A stretch of 60,651 nucleotides of DNA, from contig JANWWM010000038.1 of NCBI GenBank assembly GCA_025055975.1, positions 1 through 60,651 on the forward strand. The letters run 5' to 3'. Shown piece by piece: positions 25,500 to 34,679 of this stretch (within the stretch, counting starts at the first letter, position 1; each line of letters opens with the position of its first letter). This stretch comes from Chloroherpetonaceae bacterium. GTDB lineage: Bacteria > Bacteroidota > Chlorobiia > Chlorobiales > Thermochlorobacteraceae. The notes below the pieces were generated by a model. The model was not told where the DNA came from. It searched no databases and worked only from the letters and a program-made list of their open reading frames with translations. A program made the position numbers and the translations under genes.

Positions 25500-26816
25500 A
25501 TGAAGCCTTGGCTACTCGCTCTCGTCTTTTCCGTTTCGCCTTTTCTTCACTGTCTTTTCGCGCAATCAAAGCCCATCGCCGTCGTGGGCGCGACGATTTA
25601 TCCCGTCTCCGCTCCGCCGATTGAAAACGGAACGCTCTTGTTTCAAAACGGAAAAATTCTCGCGGTTGGGAAAGACGTCGCCCTTCCTTCCGACGCGACG
25701 CGCCTTGACGCAACGGGCAAAATCATCGTTCCAGGATTTGTCGATACCCACTCGCACATCGGCGGCGGCGACGGTGGCGACAACTCCGCGCCGATTCACC
25801 CCAGCGTCCGCATCCTTGATGCCATCGACCCGCGCAACGACACGTTCAAGAAAGCCCTCGCGGGCGGCATTACGACGGTCAATGTGATGCCAGGGTCGGG
25901 ACATTTGCTCAGCGGTCAAACCGTCTATCTCAAACTCCGCAACGCGAACAGCGTGTCGCAAATGCTCTTCTGCAACGACGAGACGAAGGAAATCTGCGGC
26001 GGCATCAAAATGGCAAACGGCACGAACCCGATGCGCGGCGGCGTATTTCCCGGAACGCGCGCCAAATCGGCGGCGATGATTCGCGCCGTTTTCGTCAAAG
26101 CGCAAGACTATCAAAAGAAAATCAAAGAGGCGGGCGGCAACCCCGACAAAATGCCCAAGCGCGACTTGGAAATGGAAGCGTTGGTCGAGGTCTTGGAAGG
26201 CAAGCGCATCGTTCAGCATCACACGCATCGCGCCGACGACATTCTCACCGTGCTACGCATCGCAAAAGAGTTCGGCTACAAGGTCGTTTTGCATCACGTC
26301 AGCGAAGCGTGGAAAGTGGCAAACGAAATCGCCGAAGCCAAAGTGCCTTGCTCCATCATCGTGATTGATTCGCCGGGCGGCAAGTTGGAAGCCGCCGAAC
26401 TGCGCTATGAGACGGGCGGCGTCTTGGAAAAAGCGGGCGTTGACGTGGCGTTTCACACCGACGACGGCATCACGGATTCGCGGCTCTTTATGCGCTCGGC
26501 GGCGTTTGGCGTAAGAGCGGGAATGTCGGAACGAAAAGCCCTCGAAGGCTTGACGCTCGCGGGCGCAAGAATGCTCGGCTTGGAAAAGCGCATTGGCTCG
26601 CTCGAAGTCGGCAAAGACGCGGACTTCGTGATTCTTTCGGGCAGTCCGTTCAGCGTTTATGCCAAAGTGCTTGAAACTTGGGTAGAGGGCGAGAAGCGAT
26701 TCGACCGAAGCAATCCCGACGATTACAAATACGCCGTGGGCGGCTATGAAGTCTATCGCGGCGAAGTCTTCAATCACTATCAAAGCATCCTGCAAAACGA
26801 AGGAGGCGAGCGATGA
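25500..26816 (+). CDS. secreted amidohydrolase family protein
   Basis: A 438-residue protein from the ATG at 25500, which places the signal peptide (MKPWLLALVFSVSPFLHCLFA) at the N-terminus. It has the composite small domain and TIM-barrel of the amidohydrolase superfamily. Metal-ligand motifs are intact: DTHSH after GFV, HHTHRADD, LHHVSE, and FHTDDG near the end of the barrel. It ends with the VGKDADFVILSGSPF segment common to imidazolonepropionase-like enzymes. It is probably periplasmic and hydrolyses a cyclic amide or similar bond; the substrate is unknown. It overlaps the next gene by ATGA, and the partner is a metal-ligand-less paralogue. Confidence 0.85.
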   Translation: MKPWLLALVFSVSPFLHCLFAQSKPIAVVGATIYPVSAPPIENGTLLFQNGKILAVGKDVALPSDATRLDATGKIIVPGFVDTHSHIGGGDGGDNSAPIHPSVRILDAIDPRNDTFKKALAGGITTVNVMPGSGHLLSGQTVYLKLRNANSVSQMLFCNDETKEICGGIKMANGTNPMRGGVFPGTRAKSAAMIRAVFVKAQDYQKKIKEAGGNPDKMPKRDLEMEALVEVLEGKRIVQHHTHRADDILTVLRIAKEFGYKVVLHHVSEAWKVANEIAEAKVPCSIIVIDSPGGKLEAAELRYETGGVLEKAGVDVAFHTDDGITDSRLFMRSAAFGVRAGMSERKALEGLTLAGARMLGLEKRIGSLEVGKDADFVILSGSPFSVYAKVLETWVEGEKRFDRSNPDDYKYAVGGYEVYRGEVFNHYQSILQNEGGER

Positions 26817-28036
26817 CGAATCGTCTTCTTCGGCTTGGGATTGCGTCGTTGGTCGTTTCTCTTGCAACGCTCTCGATGTCGCTTGGGCAAATCGCCGTCA
26901 AGGGCGAAATGATTTACGCGATGACGGGCGCGCCGATTCAAAACGGCGTCGTGCTTATCAAAGGCGGCAAAATCGAGCGCGTTGGCTCGGCGAGCGACAT
27001 CGCGATTCCGAGCGATTACAAAGTCATCGCGGCGAAGGTCGTAACGCCAGGGCTGATTGACGCGCATAGCGTCGTTGGGCTGTCGGGAATATTCAACTAC
27101 AATCACGACCAAGATCAACTTGAAAAATCCGACCCGATTCAACCCGAACTGCGCGCCTTCGATGCTTACAATCCCGATGAGCGTCTCGTCGCGTTCTTGC
27201 GCGATTTTGGCATAACGACCTTGCACACGGGGCATGCGCCAGGCGCGCTCGTTTCGGGACAAACGATGATCGTGAAAACCGTCGGAACGACCGTCGAGAG
27301 CGCGCTCGTTCAGCCCGTTGCGGCGGTGGCGTTCACGCTCGGCGCGAGCGTGCGCGAGAACTTTCAAAAGCCCGGCACGCGCGCCAAAGGCGTGGCGATG
27401 CTCCGCGAAAAATTCATCGAGGCGCAAGATTACGCCCGAAAAATGAAAAGCAAAGATCCCTCAAAACGCCCCGCGCGCGACTTGAAGCTCGAGGTTCTCG
27501 CAGACGTTCTCGACCGAAAAATTCCCGCGCTCGTCACGGCGCACAAAGCGCCCGACATTCTCACCGCGCTGCGCTTGCAGAAAGAATTTGGCTTCAAAAT
27601 GATTTTGGACGGCGCGGCGGAAGCCTATCTCGTTTTGGACGAACTCAAAGCCGCCAACGTGCCCGTCATTTTGCATCCGACGATGGTTCGCACCTACGGC
27701 GAAACGCGCAACGCCTCGTTTGAAACGGCGGCAAAGTTGAAGCGAGCGGGCATCAAGTTCGCGTTTCAATCGGGCTACGAGAGCTACGTGCCGAAAACCC
27801 GCGTCGCGCTTTACGAAGCCGCCATCGCCGTCGCAAACGGATTGTCTTTCGAGGACGGACTTCGCGCCCTGACGATTGACGCGGCGGAGATTTTGGGCGT
27901 CGCCGACCGCGTCGGTTCGCTCGAAAGCGGCAAAGACGCAGACCTCGTCTGCTTCGATGGCGATCCGTTTGAATATGCGTCGCACGTGTGCGAGGTCATC
28001 ATTAACGGGCAAGTCGTCAAAGAGCGTTGCAATTAG
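26813..28036 (+). CDS. amidohydrolase-like protein lacking the metal ligands
   Basis: A 407-residue protein with a signal peptide (ends SMSLGQ), translationally coupled to the preceding amidohydrolase (ATGA). The fold is the same: VVTPGLIDAHS in place of the catalytic HxH region, SGQTMIVKT, RAKGVAMLREKFIEAQDYARK, and the C-terminal SLESGKDADLVCFDGDPF. The metal-binding positions are changed: DTHSH becomes DAHSV, HTHRADD becomes TAHKAPD, LHHVSE becomes LDGAAE, and FHTDDG becomes FQSGYES. It is therefore probably non-catalytic in the usual sense, perhaps a structural or regulatory partner in a heteromer. This is inference from motif loss. Confidence 0.8.
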   Translation: MTNRLLRLGIASLVVSLATLSMSLGQIAVKGEMIYAMTGAPIQNGVVLIKGGKIERVGSASDIAIPSDYKVIAAKVVTPGLIDAHSVVGLSGIFNYNHDQDQLEKSDPIQPELRAFDAYNPDERLVAFLRDFGITTLHTGHAPGALVSGQTMIVKTVGTTVESALVQPVAAVAFTLGASVRENFQKPGTRAKGVAMLREKFIEAQDYARKMKSKDPSKRPARDLKLEVLADVLDRKIPALVTAHKAPDILTALRLQKEFGFKMILDGAAEAYLVLDELKAANVPVILHPTMVRTYGETRNASFETAAKLKRAGIKFAFQSGYESYVPKTRVALYEAAIAVANGLSFEDGLRALTIDAAEILGVADRVGSLESGKDADLVCFDGDPFEYASHVCEVIINGQVVKERCN

Positions 28037-28132
28037 CGCGAGTTATTTGGTTGGAGAAGAATCTTGCCCGCGCCAAAAACATTCGTTTGTCGGATTTGCC
28101 CAAGAGACGCCAACGCGAGCTTTGCGCAAGGA

Positions 28133-28540
28133 TTATCTGCACAAATCTTTCAGCGCGTTCAGGAGCGGCATGTAGCTCGTTTTCTCGAACTCGTCGGTGG
28201 CGCGCTCGTCCCAATAGCGCACGGGCGTTTTGCCGTCTCTGCCGACGGAGTAGATGATGGCTTTGACGGAATCCGCGCTCGGCGCGAGTTCAATCACCTT
28301 TGGCGAGACGACGATGGGCTTGTCGCCGAAAAGCAGGTCGTATTCCTGTCGGAAGGCTTTGATGAAGCCCGTGAGTTCGTCGATTTCCAAAACTTTGTAG
28401 TCGTTCTTCGTCAAAATCTCCCTCGCTTCGCGGGCGAAGGCGCGAGGTTCTTTTTTGCAGGCGATTGCGACGCTCTTGACGGAAGCCGTGCCGCAAGCGG
28501 CGAGCGCCAAAACGAGACAAAAGGGCAGAAGGCGTTTCAT
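28133..28540 (-). CDS. small lipoprotein
   Basis: A 135-residue protein with a lipoprotein signal (MKRLLPFCLVLALAACG, Cys at residue 16). The mature part has short alpha/beta segments and no family I recognise; it includes EILTKNDYKVLEIDELTGF and VVSPKVIELAPSADSVKAI. It is probably anchored in the inner or outer membrane. It lies convergent to the amidohydrolase pair and downstream of surE on the same strand, 45 bp away, so it may be co-transcribed with surE. No function is proposed. Confidence 0.65.
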   Translation of the reverse strand: MKRLLPFCLVLALAACGTASVKSVAIACKKEPRAFAREAREILTKNDYKVLEIDELTGFIKAFRQEYDLLFGDKPIVVSPKVIELAPSADSVKAIIYSVGRDGKTPVRYWDERATDEFEKTSYMPLLNALKDLCR

Positions 28541-28585
28541 TTGCGACCGCGCGGATAAGTTGAACGGACGTTCGACTCTCTCACG

Positions 28586-29407
28586 CTACTTCTTCAAGTT
28601 CCACTGACGCAAAGTCTCCATAAAGCGATAGTTCGTAAGGTCGTAGCAAATCGGCGTAACGGACACGTAGCCGTGCCGCACGGCGTATTCGTCGGCATCG
28701 AGAGAGCTGTCGTTGAGCTTCATCACGCCCCGAATCCAGTAGTAAGGTTGCCCGTAGGTGTCGCTGCGCTCGACCATTTCCTCTTCCCATTTGGATTTGC
28801 CTTGCGCGGTGATGACGACGCCCTTGATGTCTTTTTCGGGCAGGTTTGGAATGTTGACCGTGAGCAACGTTTCGGCGGGCAAGCCACGTTTGAGCGTCTC
28901 GAGCGCGAGTTTGCGAGCGAACTTGGCGGCGTATTCGAAGTCGGCGTTTTCGTAAGTGGTGAGCGAGAAGGCGATCGATGGCACGCCAAAAAGCGAGGCT
29001 TCGACCGCCGCCGCCACCGTGCCCGAATAGAGAATGTTAATCGCCGTGTTGGTGCCGTAGTTGATGCCGCTGACCATCAGGTCGGGCTTTTGATGTTTCA
29101 AAATTTGCGTCATCGCGGCTTTGACGCAATCGACGGGCGTGCCGTTGACGGCGTAGCCAAAAAACTTTTTGTTCTTGTGCCACTTGTTGATGCGAAGCGG
29201 CTTGCCCAGCGTCATCGCATGACCCATCCCGCTTTGGTGCGTGAGCGGCGCGACGACCGTCACGTCGCCGATTTTTTTCATTGACCTTACGAGCGCGTCT
29301 AAGCCTTCGGCATCGATGCCATCGTCGTTGCAGACTAAAATTTTCGGGCGTTTCGCGTTGGAGGGCGCGTGGTCTTTGGAAGACTTCGCAGATTTTTTTT
29401 CTTTCAC
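28586..29407 (-). CDS. surE: 5'-nucleotidase SurE
   Basis: About 273 residues if translation starts at the GTG at 29407. The in-frame upstream start at 29503 would overlap the divergent SET-domain gene and adds a non-conserved tail. The SurE nucleotidase motif [15 protein letters not shown] binds the metal through the two aspartates. [47 protein letters not shown] and the C-terminal [17 protein letters not shown] all match the family. SurE dephosphorylates 5' and 3' nucleotides and short polyphosphates in stationary phase. It is divergent from the SET gene (68 bp between starts), so a shared regulatory region is likely. Confidence 0.93.
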   Translation of the reverse strand: MKEKKSAKSSKDHAPSNAKRPKILVCNDDGIDAEGLDALVRSMKKIGDVTVVAPLTHQSGMGHAMTLGKPLRINKWHKNKKFFGYAVNGTPVDCVKAAMTQILKHQKPDLMVSGINYGTNTAINILYSGTVAAAVEASLFGVPSIAFSLTTYENADFEYAAKFARKLALETLKRGLPAETLLTVNIPNLPEKDIKGVVITAQGKSKWEEEMVERSDTYGQPYYWIRGVMKLNDSSLDADEYAVRHGYVSVTPICYDLTNYRFMETLRQWNLKK

Positions 29408-29475
29408 GAAAGCGCGTTTTACGTAGATGTTTTGCCGTTGCGCGCAAGATACGCAAAAAATTTTCAGAGACGCAG

Positions 29476-29934
29476 ATGCGCTTTCCCGATTCCGACCCGC
29501 CAAACCCCGACGTCGTCGTCAAAGATTCTTCCATTCATGGCAAGGGCGTTTTTGCGACCAAACCTTTCGAAGCGGGCGAAGTTCTGATGATCATCGCGGG
29601 CGAAACGATAAACGCCGAAGAATGCTTGCGCCGAGAAGAAGAGGGCAATGTCTACATCTTCTACCACGACGACGATCGATACATCGATGTATCGAAGACG
29701 GACAAAATTCGCTACGTCAATCACAGTTGCGCGCCCAACGCGGAGGTCAAAGATCGCGACCGCGATTCGCTCTATCTCGTCGCCGCTCGCGCCATTGCCG
29801 CAGGCGAGGAGATTACGATTGATTATGGCTACGAGGAAATCTACGACCTTTGCTTCGAGAACAATCCGAACTGCGCCAAGGAGGCTTGCGCGGCGCGTCG
29901 CCGCAGGCTCGATTGTCAAAGCCTTTCGGAATGA
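29476..29934 (+). CDS. SET-domain protein (putative lysine methyltransferase)
   Basis: A 152-residue protein that is almost entirely a SET domain. It starts with [21 protein letters not shown], carries the catalytic [13 protein letters not shown] motif (NHSC), then [13 protein letters not shown]. The tail, with three cysteines ([14 protein letters not shown]), resembles a post-SET zinc site. SET proteins transfer a methyl group to lysine; in bacteria their targets are mostly unknown. The ATG at 29476 fits the conserved start; longer upstream frames overlap surE. It is divergent from surE. Horizontal spread of SET genes among bacteria is known, but this copy's codon use looks like its neighbours. 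Confidence 0.85.
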   Translation: MRFPDSDPPNPDVVVKDSSIHGKGVFATKPFEAGEVLMIIAGETINAEECLRREEEGNVYIFYHDDDRYIDVSKTDKIRYVNHSCAPNAEVKDRDRDSLYLVAARAIAAGEEITIDYGYEEIYDLCFENNPNCAKEACAARRRRLDCQSLSE

Positions 29935-29977
29935 TTAACTTTTCTCGCTCTTTCATCAATGTTTTAACGCGACATCA

Positions 29978-31012
29978 ATGCAGAAAGTCAGAGTTGGCGT
30001 CATCGGTTTGGGGAACATCGCGCAAGTCATTCACCTGCCGATTCTTTCCAAGCTCGAAAACGCGCAAATCGTCGCGCTCTGCGACACGGAGTTTCAGCGC
30101 GCCAAGTTGCTCGGCGAGCGCTACAAAGTCAAAAACCTCTTCAAAGATTACAACGACCTTTTGGCGATGGAGGAAGTCGACGCGGTCATCATCGCCACGC
30201 CCACGAACACGCACAAAGAAATTTCCATCGCGTCCATCAAAGCCAAAAAGCATTGCCTCGTCGAAAAGCCACTGGCGCGCACCGCCAAGGAAGCCAAAGA
30301 AATTTTGGACGCGCAGAGCAAATCCGACGTGAAGATGATGGTCGGAATGAATCAGCGCTTTCGCCCCGACGCGATGGTGCTCAAAAGTTTCATTGAGAAC
30401 GGCGAGATTGGCGACGTGTTTTTCGTCAAGTGCGGGTGGCTGAAAAAAAATCCCGTCGACCGTCAGTGGAAGTCGCAAAAGTCCGTTTCGGGCGGCGGCG
30501 TGTTTTTGGATTTGGGCATTATGGTGCTCGATATGGCGCTGTGGATTTTGAATTTCCCCGAAGCGCATAGCGTCTCCGCCGTCAATTTCGAGCGCGCGGC
30601 TCGAAACGAAAATTCCGCGGGCGTGGAGGATTTCTCGTCCGTCTTGGTGCGGCTCAAAACCGGGCAAGCCATCACGATCGATACGGGTTGGAACTTCGAA
30701 GTCGACCACGATTTGCTCTTCTGCAACGTGTATGGCAACGGCGGCTTTGCGCGCGTCTATCCGCTTCGCTTCCACAAGAAAATCAACGACCAGCTCGTCA
30801 ACGTCACGCCCGAAAAAATCGGCTCGCTCGAAGACATCTACAAGCGCTCTTACTACAACGAACTGCGTCATTTCATCGACGCGGTGTCGGGGCTGTATCC
30901 GCTCACGTCGACGGCGCGAGAAGCCTACGAGCGAATGAAAATCGTCGATGCCATCTACAAATCCGCCAAGACGGGCAAAGAAGCGCTCATCAAACCCGAC
31001 GCGAAGAAGTAA
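29978..31012 (+). CDS. Gfo/Idh/MocA-family oxidoreductase
   Basis: This 344-residue protein has a Rossmann N-terminal domain (KVRVGVIGLGNIAQV at 3-17) and a VIIATPTNTH strand. The family's catalytic lysine is in the CLVEKPLAR motif near 97-105. The C-terminal alpha/beta domain includes GMNQRFRPDA and SGGGVFLDLGIMVLDM (in place of the usual GG-x-x-x-D-x-G-x-H). Such enzymes oxidise or reduce sugars or cyclitols with NAD(P). The histidine of the catalytic motif seems to be replaced by Met (LDLGIMVLD), so substrate handling may be unusual. It is 45 bp upstream of the polyprenyl synthase on the same strand. Substrate unknown. Confidence 0.85.
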   Translation: MQKVRVGVIGLGNIAQVIHLPILSKLENAQIVALCDTEFQRAKLLGERYKVKNLFKDYNDLLAMEEVDAVIIATPTNTHKEISIASIKAKKHCLVEKPLARTAKEAKEILDAQSKSDVKMMVGMNQRFRPDAMVLKSFIENGEIGDVFFVKCGWLKKNPVDRQWKSQKSVSGGGVFLDLGIMVLDMALWILNFPEAHSVSAVNFERAARNENSAGVEDFSSVLVRLKTGQAITIDTGWNFEVDHDLLFCNVYGNGGFARVYPLRFHKKINDQLVNVTPEKIGSLEDIYKRSYYNELRHFIDAVSGLYPLTSTAREAYERMKIVDAIYKSAKTGKEALIKPDAKK

Positions 31013-31057
31013 CCCCTTTGCGCGTTTCGAAAACCATTTTCTTCAACGCTTTTTCGC

Positions 31058-32032
31058 GTGAAACTCGACGAGATTAGCCAACCAATCGAAGCCGAATTAG
31101 CCCGATTCCGCGAGGAGTTCAAGGCGACGATGACCTCCGAGGTCGGCTTGCTCGACAAGGTCGCCGCCTACATTCTCAAACAGAAGGGCAAACAAGCGCG
31201 ACCGATGCTCGTGCTACTTTCCGCGAGCGTCGCGGGCGGCATCAACGACAGCACGTATCGCGCCGCCGCTCTCGTCGAGCTTCTGCACACGGCGACGCTC
31301 ATTCACGACGACGTGGTCGACACCGCCGACATGCGACGCGGCTTGCCCGCCATCAACGCCCTTTGGAAAAACAAAGTCGCCGTCCTGATGGGCGATTACT
31401 TGCTTTCGCGCGGCTTGTTGCTCGCCTTGAAGCACAAAGATTATCGCTTTCTCGAAATCGTCTCCGACGCGGTCAAGCGCATGAGCGAGGGCGAACTGTT
31501 GCAAATCGAAAAAACGCGCACGCTCGACATCGACGAGAACACTTACTTCAAAATCATCTCCGACAAAACCGCCTCGCTCATCGCCACCTCTTGCGAAATC
31601 GGCGCGGCGTCGGCGAGCGACGACGGCGAAATCCGAGAACGCTTGCGCCAGTGCGGCGAAGCCATCGGAATCGCCTTCCAAATCCAAGACGACATTTTGG
31701 ATTATCTCGGCAAAACCTCAAAAACGGGAAAGCCCGTCGGCGGCGACATCAAGGAAAAGAAAATCACCCTGCCGCTCATCTACGCGCTCACGAAAGCCGA
31801 CCCCAAAAAGCGAAAAGCCATCATCGCTTTGCTCAAAAGCGACGAGAAGCGCGCCTTGTTCAGCCAAGACATCATCGCTTTCGCCACCGAAAACGGCGGC
31901 ATTGAATACGCCGAGCGAACCGCCAAGAAGTTCGCGCAAAAGGCTCTCGACGCGCTCGCGCCTTTTCCCGACTCGCCCAGCAAACGAGCGATGGAACGCT
32001 TCATCAACTTCGCCGTCTCGCGTCAAAATTAG
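31058..32032 (+). CDS. polyprenyl diphosphate synthase
   Basis: A 324-residue trans-isoprenyl diphosphate synthase starting at a GTG (31058). The first aspartate-rich motif is DDVVD (84-88) in LIHDDVVDTADMRRG, and the second is DDILD near residue 210 in QIQDDILDYLG. GKQARPMLVLLSA and KKITLPLIYAL also match. A conserved small-residue pattern before the first motif (LLHTATLIH) is typical of long-chain octa/hepta-prenyl synthases. The product is used for quinone or lipid-carrier side chains. It depends on the MEP pathway, for which dxs and ispF are in this window. Exact chain length cannot be told from sequence. Confidence 0.92.
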   Translation: MKLDEISQPIEAELARFREEFKATMTSEVGLLDKVAAYILKQKGKQARPMLVLLSASVAGGINDSTYRAAALVELLHTATLIHDDVVDTADMRRGLPAINALWKNKVAVLMGDYLLSRGLLLALKHKDYRFLEIVSDAVKRMSEGELLQIEKTRTLDIDENTYFKIISDKTASLIATSCEIGAASASDDGEIRERLRQCGEAIGIAFQIQDDILDYLGKTSKTGKPVGGDIKEKKITLPLIYALTKADPKKRKAIIALLKSDEKRALFSQDIIAFATENGGIEYAERTAKKFAQKALDALAPFPDSPSKRAMERFINFAVSRQN

Positions 32033-32336
32033 AACTGCCCGCCCAACGCTCGACGCGAAAACGACACGCCTTCGCGTCATTCTGAACGGAGCAAAGCCCG
32101 TCTTCGCGGAACGGAGCTCGCGCCAACGTCAATCCGCCATCAAGCTCAACCCCAATTCGCGCCCTTCCAACCCCAAACTGAAACGTATTGCGTCGCGCTC
32201 CGCGTTGTGCGCTTGAACTCGTCAAAGATGTCCTTTCCAAGCGCGTCGCAAGACGCTTTTGTAATTCGCAAATTTTTCACGAAATAGGGCGTAGTTTGGC
32301 TGGCTCTCAGAACAAAAAAATGAAGCAGTATTAGCG
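32033..32336. other. intergenic region after polyprenyl synthase
   Basis: The 304 bp contain one partial arm of the dispersed repeat (GTCATTCTGAACGGAGC, about 32080-32096). The rest shows no conserved gene or RNA. A near-consensus promoter was not found. Confidence 0.35.
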
Positions 32337-32963
32337 ATGGGCGACGAACTTAAAAACATCGTTCTGGTCATTGAAAGTTACTTCTTCTACGCGGTGGCGC
32401 TATTGATGCCGCTTTTTGCGATCGTGGCTCTCGTCAATCGCTTGCGCGTTCCGAACGTTCGGTTGAGCGTTTGGCACGGCGCGCTGTTCGGTTATCCGCT
32501 TCTGCCAACGCTATACGCTTTCGCTCAACTCTGTTGCCTCGTGATTGGCGCGTTCATCGGCAACGAGGAATCCGTCATCAAGTTCGCGCTCTACTTCATG
32601 GCGAGCGTCTTTTGGTTCATCGGCGCCAGCGCGTCGGAACAGCGATTGCTCACCGACGAAGGCGTCGTGCAAAACGTGCATAGTCCCAAAAAGTCGCTTC
32701 TGCGTTGGAGCGAAGTGACGGATTACTTCGTCAAGCGCAAACGCTTCTACGCGGAGTATCGCTTCTTTCACGGCAAGCCCGCTCCCATTTCGACGGGGTC
32801 GTCAAAATCGAAATCGAGAAGCAAGTCTAACGCTTGGAACGTCGTCGTGATTCGCGTGCCGAATCGACAAAAGCAAGCGTTTGAAGCCATCATCCGCGAA
32901 AAGCTCGAACCGCGGTTCGATGTCGATCCCATCAAAATTTATCGCGGAGAATTCAAGCCGTAG
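32337..32963 (+). CDS. membrane protein with a cytoplasmic PH-like domain, unknown
   Basis: A 208-residue protein with an N-terminal set of two or three membrane helices (about residues 10-32, 48-72 and 82-98), then a cytoplasmic basic domain. The soluble half has a strand-rich pattern LLTDEGVVQNVHSPKKSLLRWSEV and ends VVVIRVPNRQKQAFEAI, like small bacterial PH-like domains. A low-complexity Ser/Lys run is at about 155-167. It is 8 bp upstream of kynA on the same strand and is likely in the same transcript. No role is known. Confidence 0.6.
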   Translation: MGDELKNIVLVIESYFFYAVALLMPLFAIVALVNRLRVPNVRLSVWHGALFGYPLLPTLYAFAQLCCLVIGAFIGNEESVIKFALYFMASVFWFIGASASEQRLLTDEGVVQNVHSPKKSLLRWSEVTDYFVKRKRFYAEYRFFHGKPAPISTGSSKSKSRSKSNAWNVVVIRVPNRQKQAFEAIIREKLEPRFDVDPIKIYRGEFKP

Positions 32964-32971
32964 CGCAAGCG

Positions 32972-34072
32972 ATGAAGCATCCGCCCGCTTACTACGCCGA
33001 TTATCTCCAACTCGACAAGATTCTCTCGGCGCAATCGCCGCGCAGCGCGGAGTTTGGCAAGCCCGCGCACGACGAAATGCTCTTCATCACGACGCATCAA
33101 GTCTTTGAAATTTGGTTCAAGCAAATTCTGCACGAGTTGGATTCCGTGCGAGAAATGTTCTTGGGCGATTATGTCGACGAGAAAAGCATCGGCGTCGCCG
33201 TCTCGCGTCTGAACCGCGTCGCAACGATTCAAAGCGCGCTCATTGAGCAGTTCAGAATTTTGGAGACGATGACCCCGCTCGACTTCTTGGAGTTCCGCGA
33301 TTTTCTTTCGCCCGCCTCAGGCTTTCAAAGCGTTCAGTTTCGCTTGATTGAAAACAAGCTCGGCTTGAAGCGTCAGGCGCGCCTCGACTTCAACGACGCG
33401 CCTTACGACAAGCGACTTTCCGAAGCGCATCAAGCTCTCGCGCAACGCGCCGAAATCGAGCCGTCGCTTTTCGACCTCGTGGAAAGATGGCTTGAACGCA
33501 CGCCGTTCTTGAAGTTCGGGGATTTTGACTTTTGGCGAAGTTACAAAGAAGCCGTCGAGCGCATGCTCGACCGAGACCGCGAAACGATCGAGCGAAATCC
33601 GACGCTGAGCGAAGCGGAGAAAATTCAGGAGCTTTCGCAACTGTCGCGCACCATCGAAAATTTCGCCGCGCTGTTCAGCGAAGAAAAGCACAAGGAATTC
33701 GTCGCCATGGGCGCAAGGCGACTTTCTTACGCCGCCACCAAAGCCGCCCTGCTCATTATGCTCTACCGCGACCAACCCATTTTGCATCTTCCGTTTCGAT
33801 TGCTCACCGCCCTCGTGGAGATTGACGAATCGCTCGCCGCTTGGCGCTATCGCCATGCGTTAGTCGTTCAACGCATGATTGGAACCAAAATCGGCACGGG
33901 CGGCTCGTCGGGACACGCTTACCTGAAACAAACCATCGACGCGCACCGCATTTTCACGGATTTCTTCAACCTCTCGACATTTCTCATTCCGCGCTCGGCT
34001 TTGCCCGAACTGCCTGCGGAAGCGGAGCGCGAGTTGGGATTTTTTTACGGCTCGGAATCGCTCAAAAAATGA
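32972..34072 (+). CDS. kynA: tryptophan 2,3-dioxygenase
   Basis: A 366-residue haem enzyme that opens the indole ring of tryptophan to N-formylkynurenine. Motifs are EMLFITTHQVFEIWFKQI (~35-52), MTPLDFLEFRDFLSPASGF, QSVQFRLIENKLG, and the haem-binding end WRYRHALVVQRMIGTKIG with TGGSSG. It is longer than typical bacterial TDO (about 280) because of inserts in the middle, which some Bacteroidota members share. Later kynurenine-pathway genes are not in the window. The 3' end overlaps the outer-membrane barrel gene on the opposite strand by 11 bp. Confidence 0.95.
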   Translation: MKHPPAYYADYLQLDKILSAQSPRSAEFGKPAHDEMLFITTHQVFEIWFKQILHELDSVREMFLGDYVDEKSIGVAVSRLNRVATIQSALIEQFRILETMTPLDFLEFRDFLSPASGFQSVQFRLIENKLGLKRQARLDFNDAPYDKRLSEAHQALAQRAEIEPSLFDLVERWLERTPFLKFGDFDFWRSYKEAVERMLDRDRETIERNPTLSEAEKIQELSQLSRTIENFAALFSEEKHKEFVAMGARRLSYAATKAALLIMLYRDQPILHLPFRLLTALVEIDESLAAWRYRHALVVQRMIGTKIGTGGSSGHAYLKQTIDAHRIFTDFFNLSTFLIPRSALPELPAEAERELGFFYGSESLKK

Positions 34073-34679
34073 ACAGGCTCGCGCCGACGTCAATTCCAAA
34101 CACGTTGCCGCTGCGCTTCCCGACGTTGCGCACGTTGCGATTGTCGGCTCGATAAAACGCTTCGAAATTCAGCGAGGCTTGCTTGCCGAACATAATCGCC
34201 ATTCCGCCCGAAACGCGCAGACTCGCGCCCGTCGATCGAGCGCGCACGCTCGGCTCGAACCGCTCTTCCGAAACGCTTTGATACACGTAGCTCGCCGAAA
34301 GAAACGGAAACGCCGACGTCTGTCGCTCGCCGAAAAAATACGCGACGCTCGGTCCGACGCCCCAAGTCGTGCGCGAAAACAGCGTTACGACGTTGTTTTT
34401 GTCGTTCTGTCCAATCGCCGCATACACGATTTCCGCGCCGACCGCCACTCGCTCGAACAAGAAATAGGCAAGGCTGGGGCGAAACGAAAACTCGGTGATG
34501 CGGTCAGATTCAATGCGCGCCGTCACGTTGGGTTGATAGAGCGCGCCGCCATAGTTGGCGTAGCTGATGGAACCTGAAAGCCTGACGCTGCCTTGGTCGA
34601 AAGCGTATCGCTGCGCGAGAGACGATTCGGGGAACGAAAGCCAGAAAAGAACGCTGAACGCGAAAAGTCGATGGCGCAT
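34062..34679 (-). CDS. small outer-membrane beta-barrel protein
   Basis: A 205-residue protein with a signal peptide (1-22, ending SSLAQ). The mature part has alternating polar/aromatic strands and repeats such as GAEIVYAAIG and GGMAIMFGKQASLNFEAFY, ending GVDVGASLFIF with the C-terminal Phe of outer-membrane barrels. It resembles eight-stranded OmpX/PorT-like barrels, but no specific family is assigned. It converges with kynA (11-bp overlap of 3' ends). The spacing to the histidine kinase start is 260 bp. Confidence 0.7.
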   Translation of the reverse strand: MRHRLFAFSVLFWLSFPESSLAQRYAFDQGSVRLSGSISYANYGGALYQPNVTARIESDRITEFSFRPSLAYFLFERVAVGAEIVYAAIGQNDKNNVVTLFSRTTWGVGPSVAYFFGERQTSAFPFLSASYVYQSVSEERFEPSVRARSTGASLRVSGGMAIMFGKQASLNFEAFYRADNRNVRNVGKRSGNVFGIDVGASLFIF

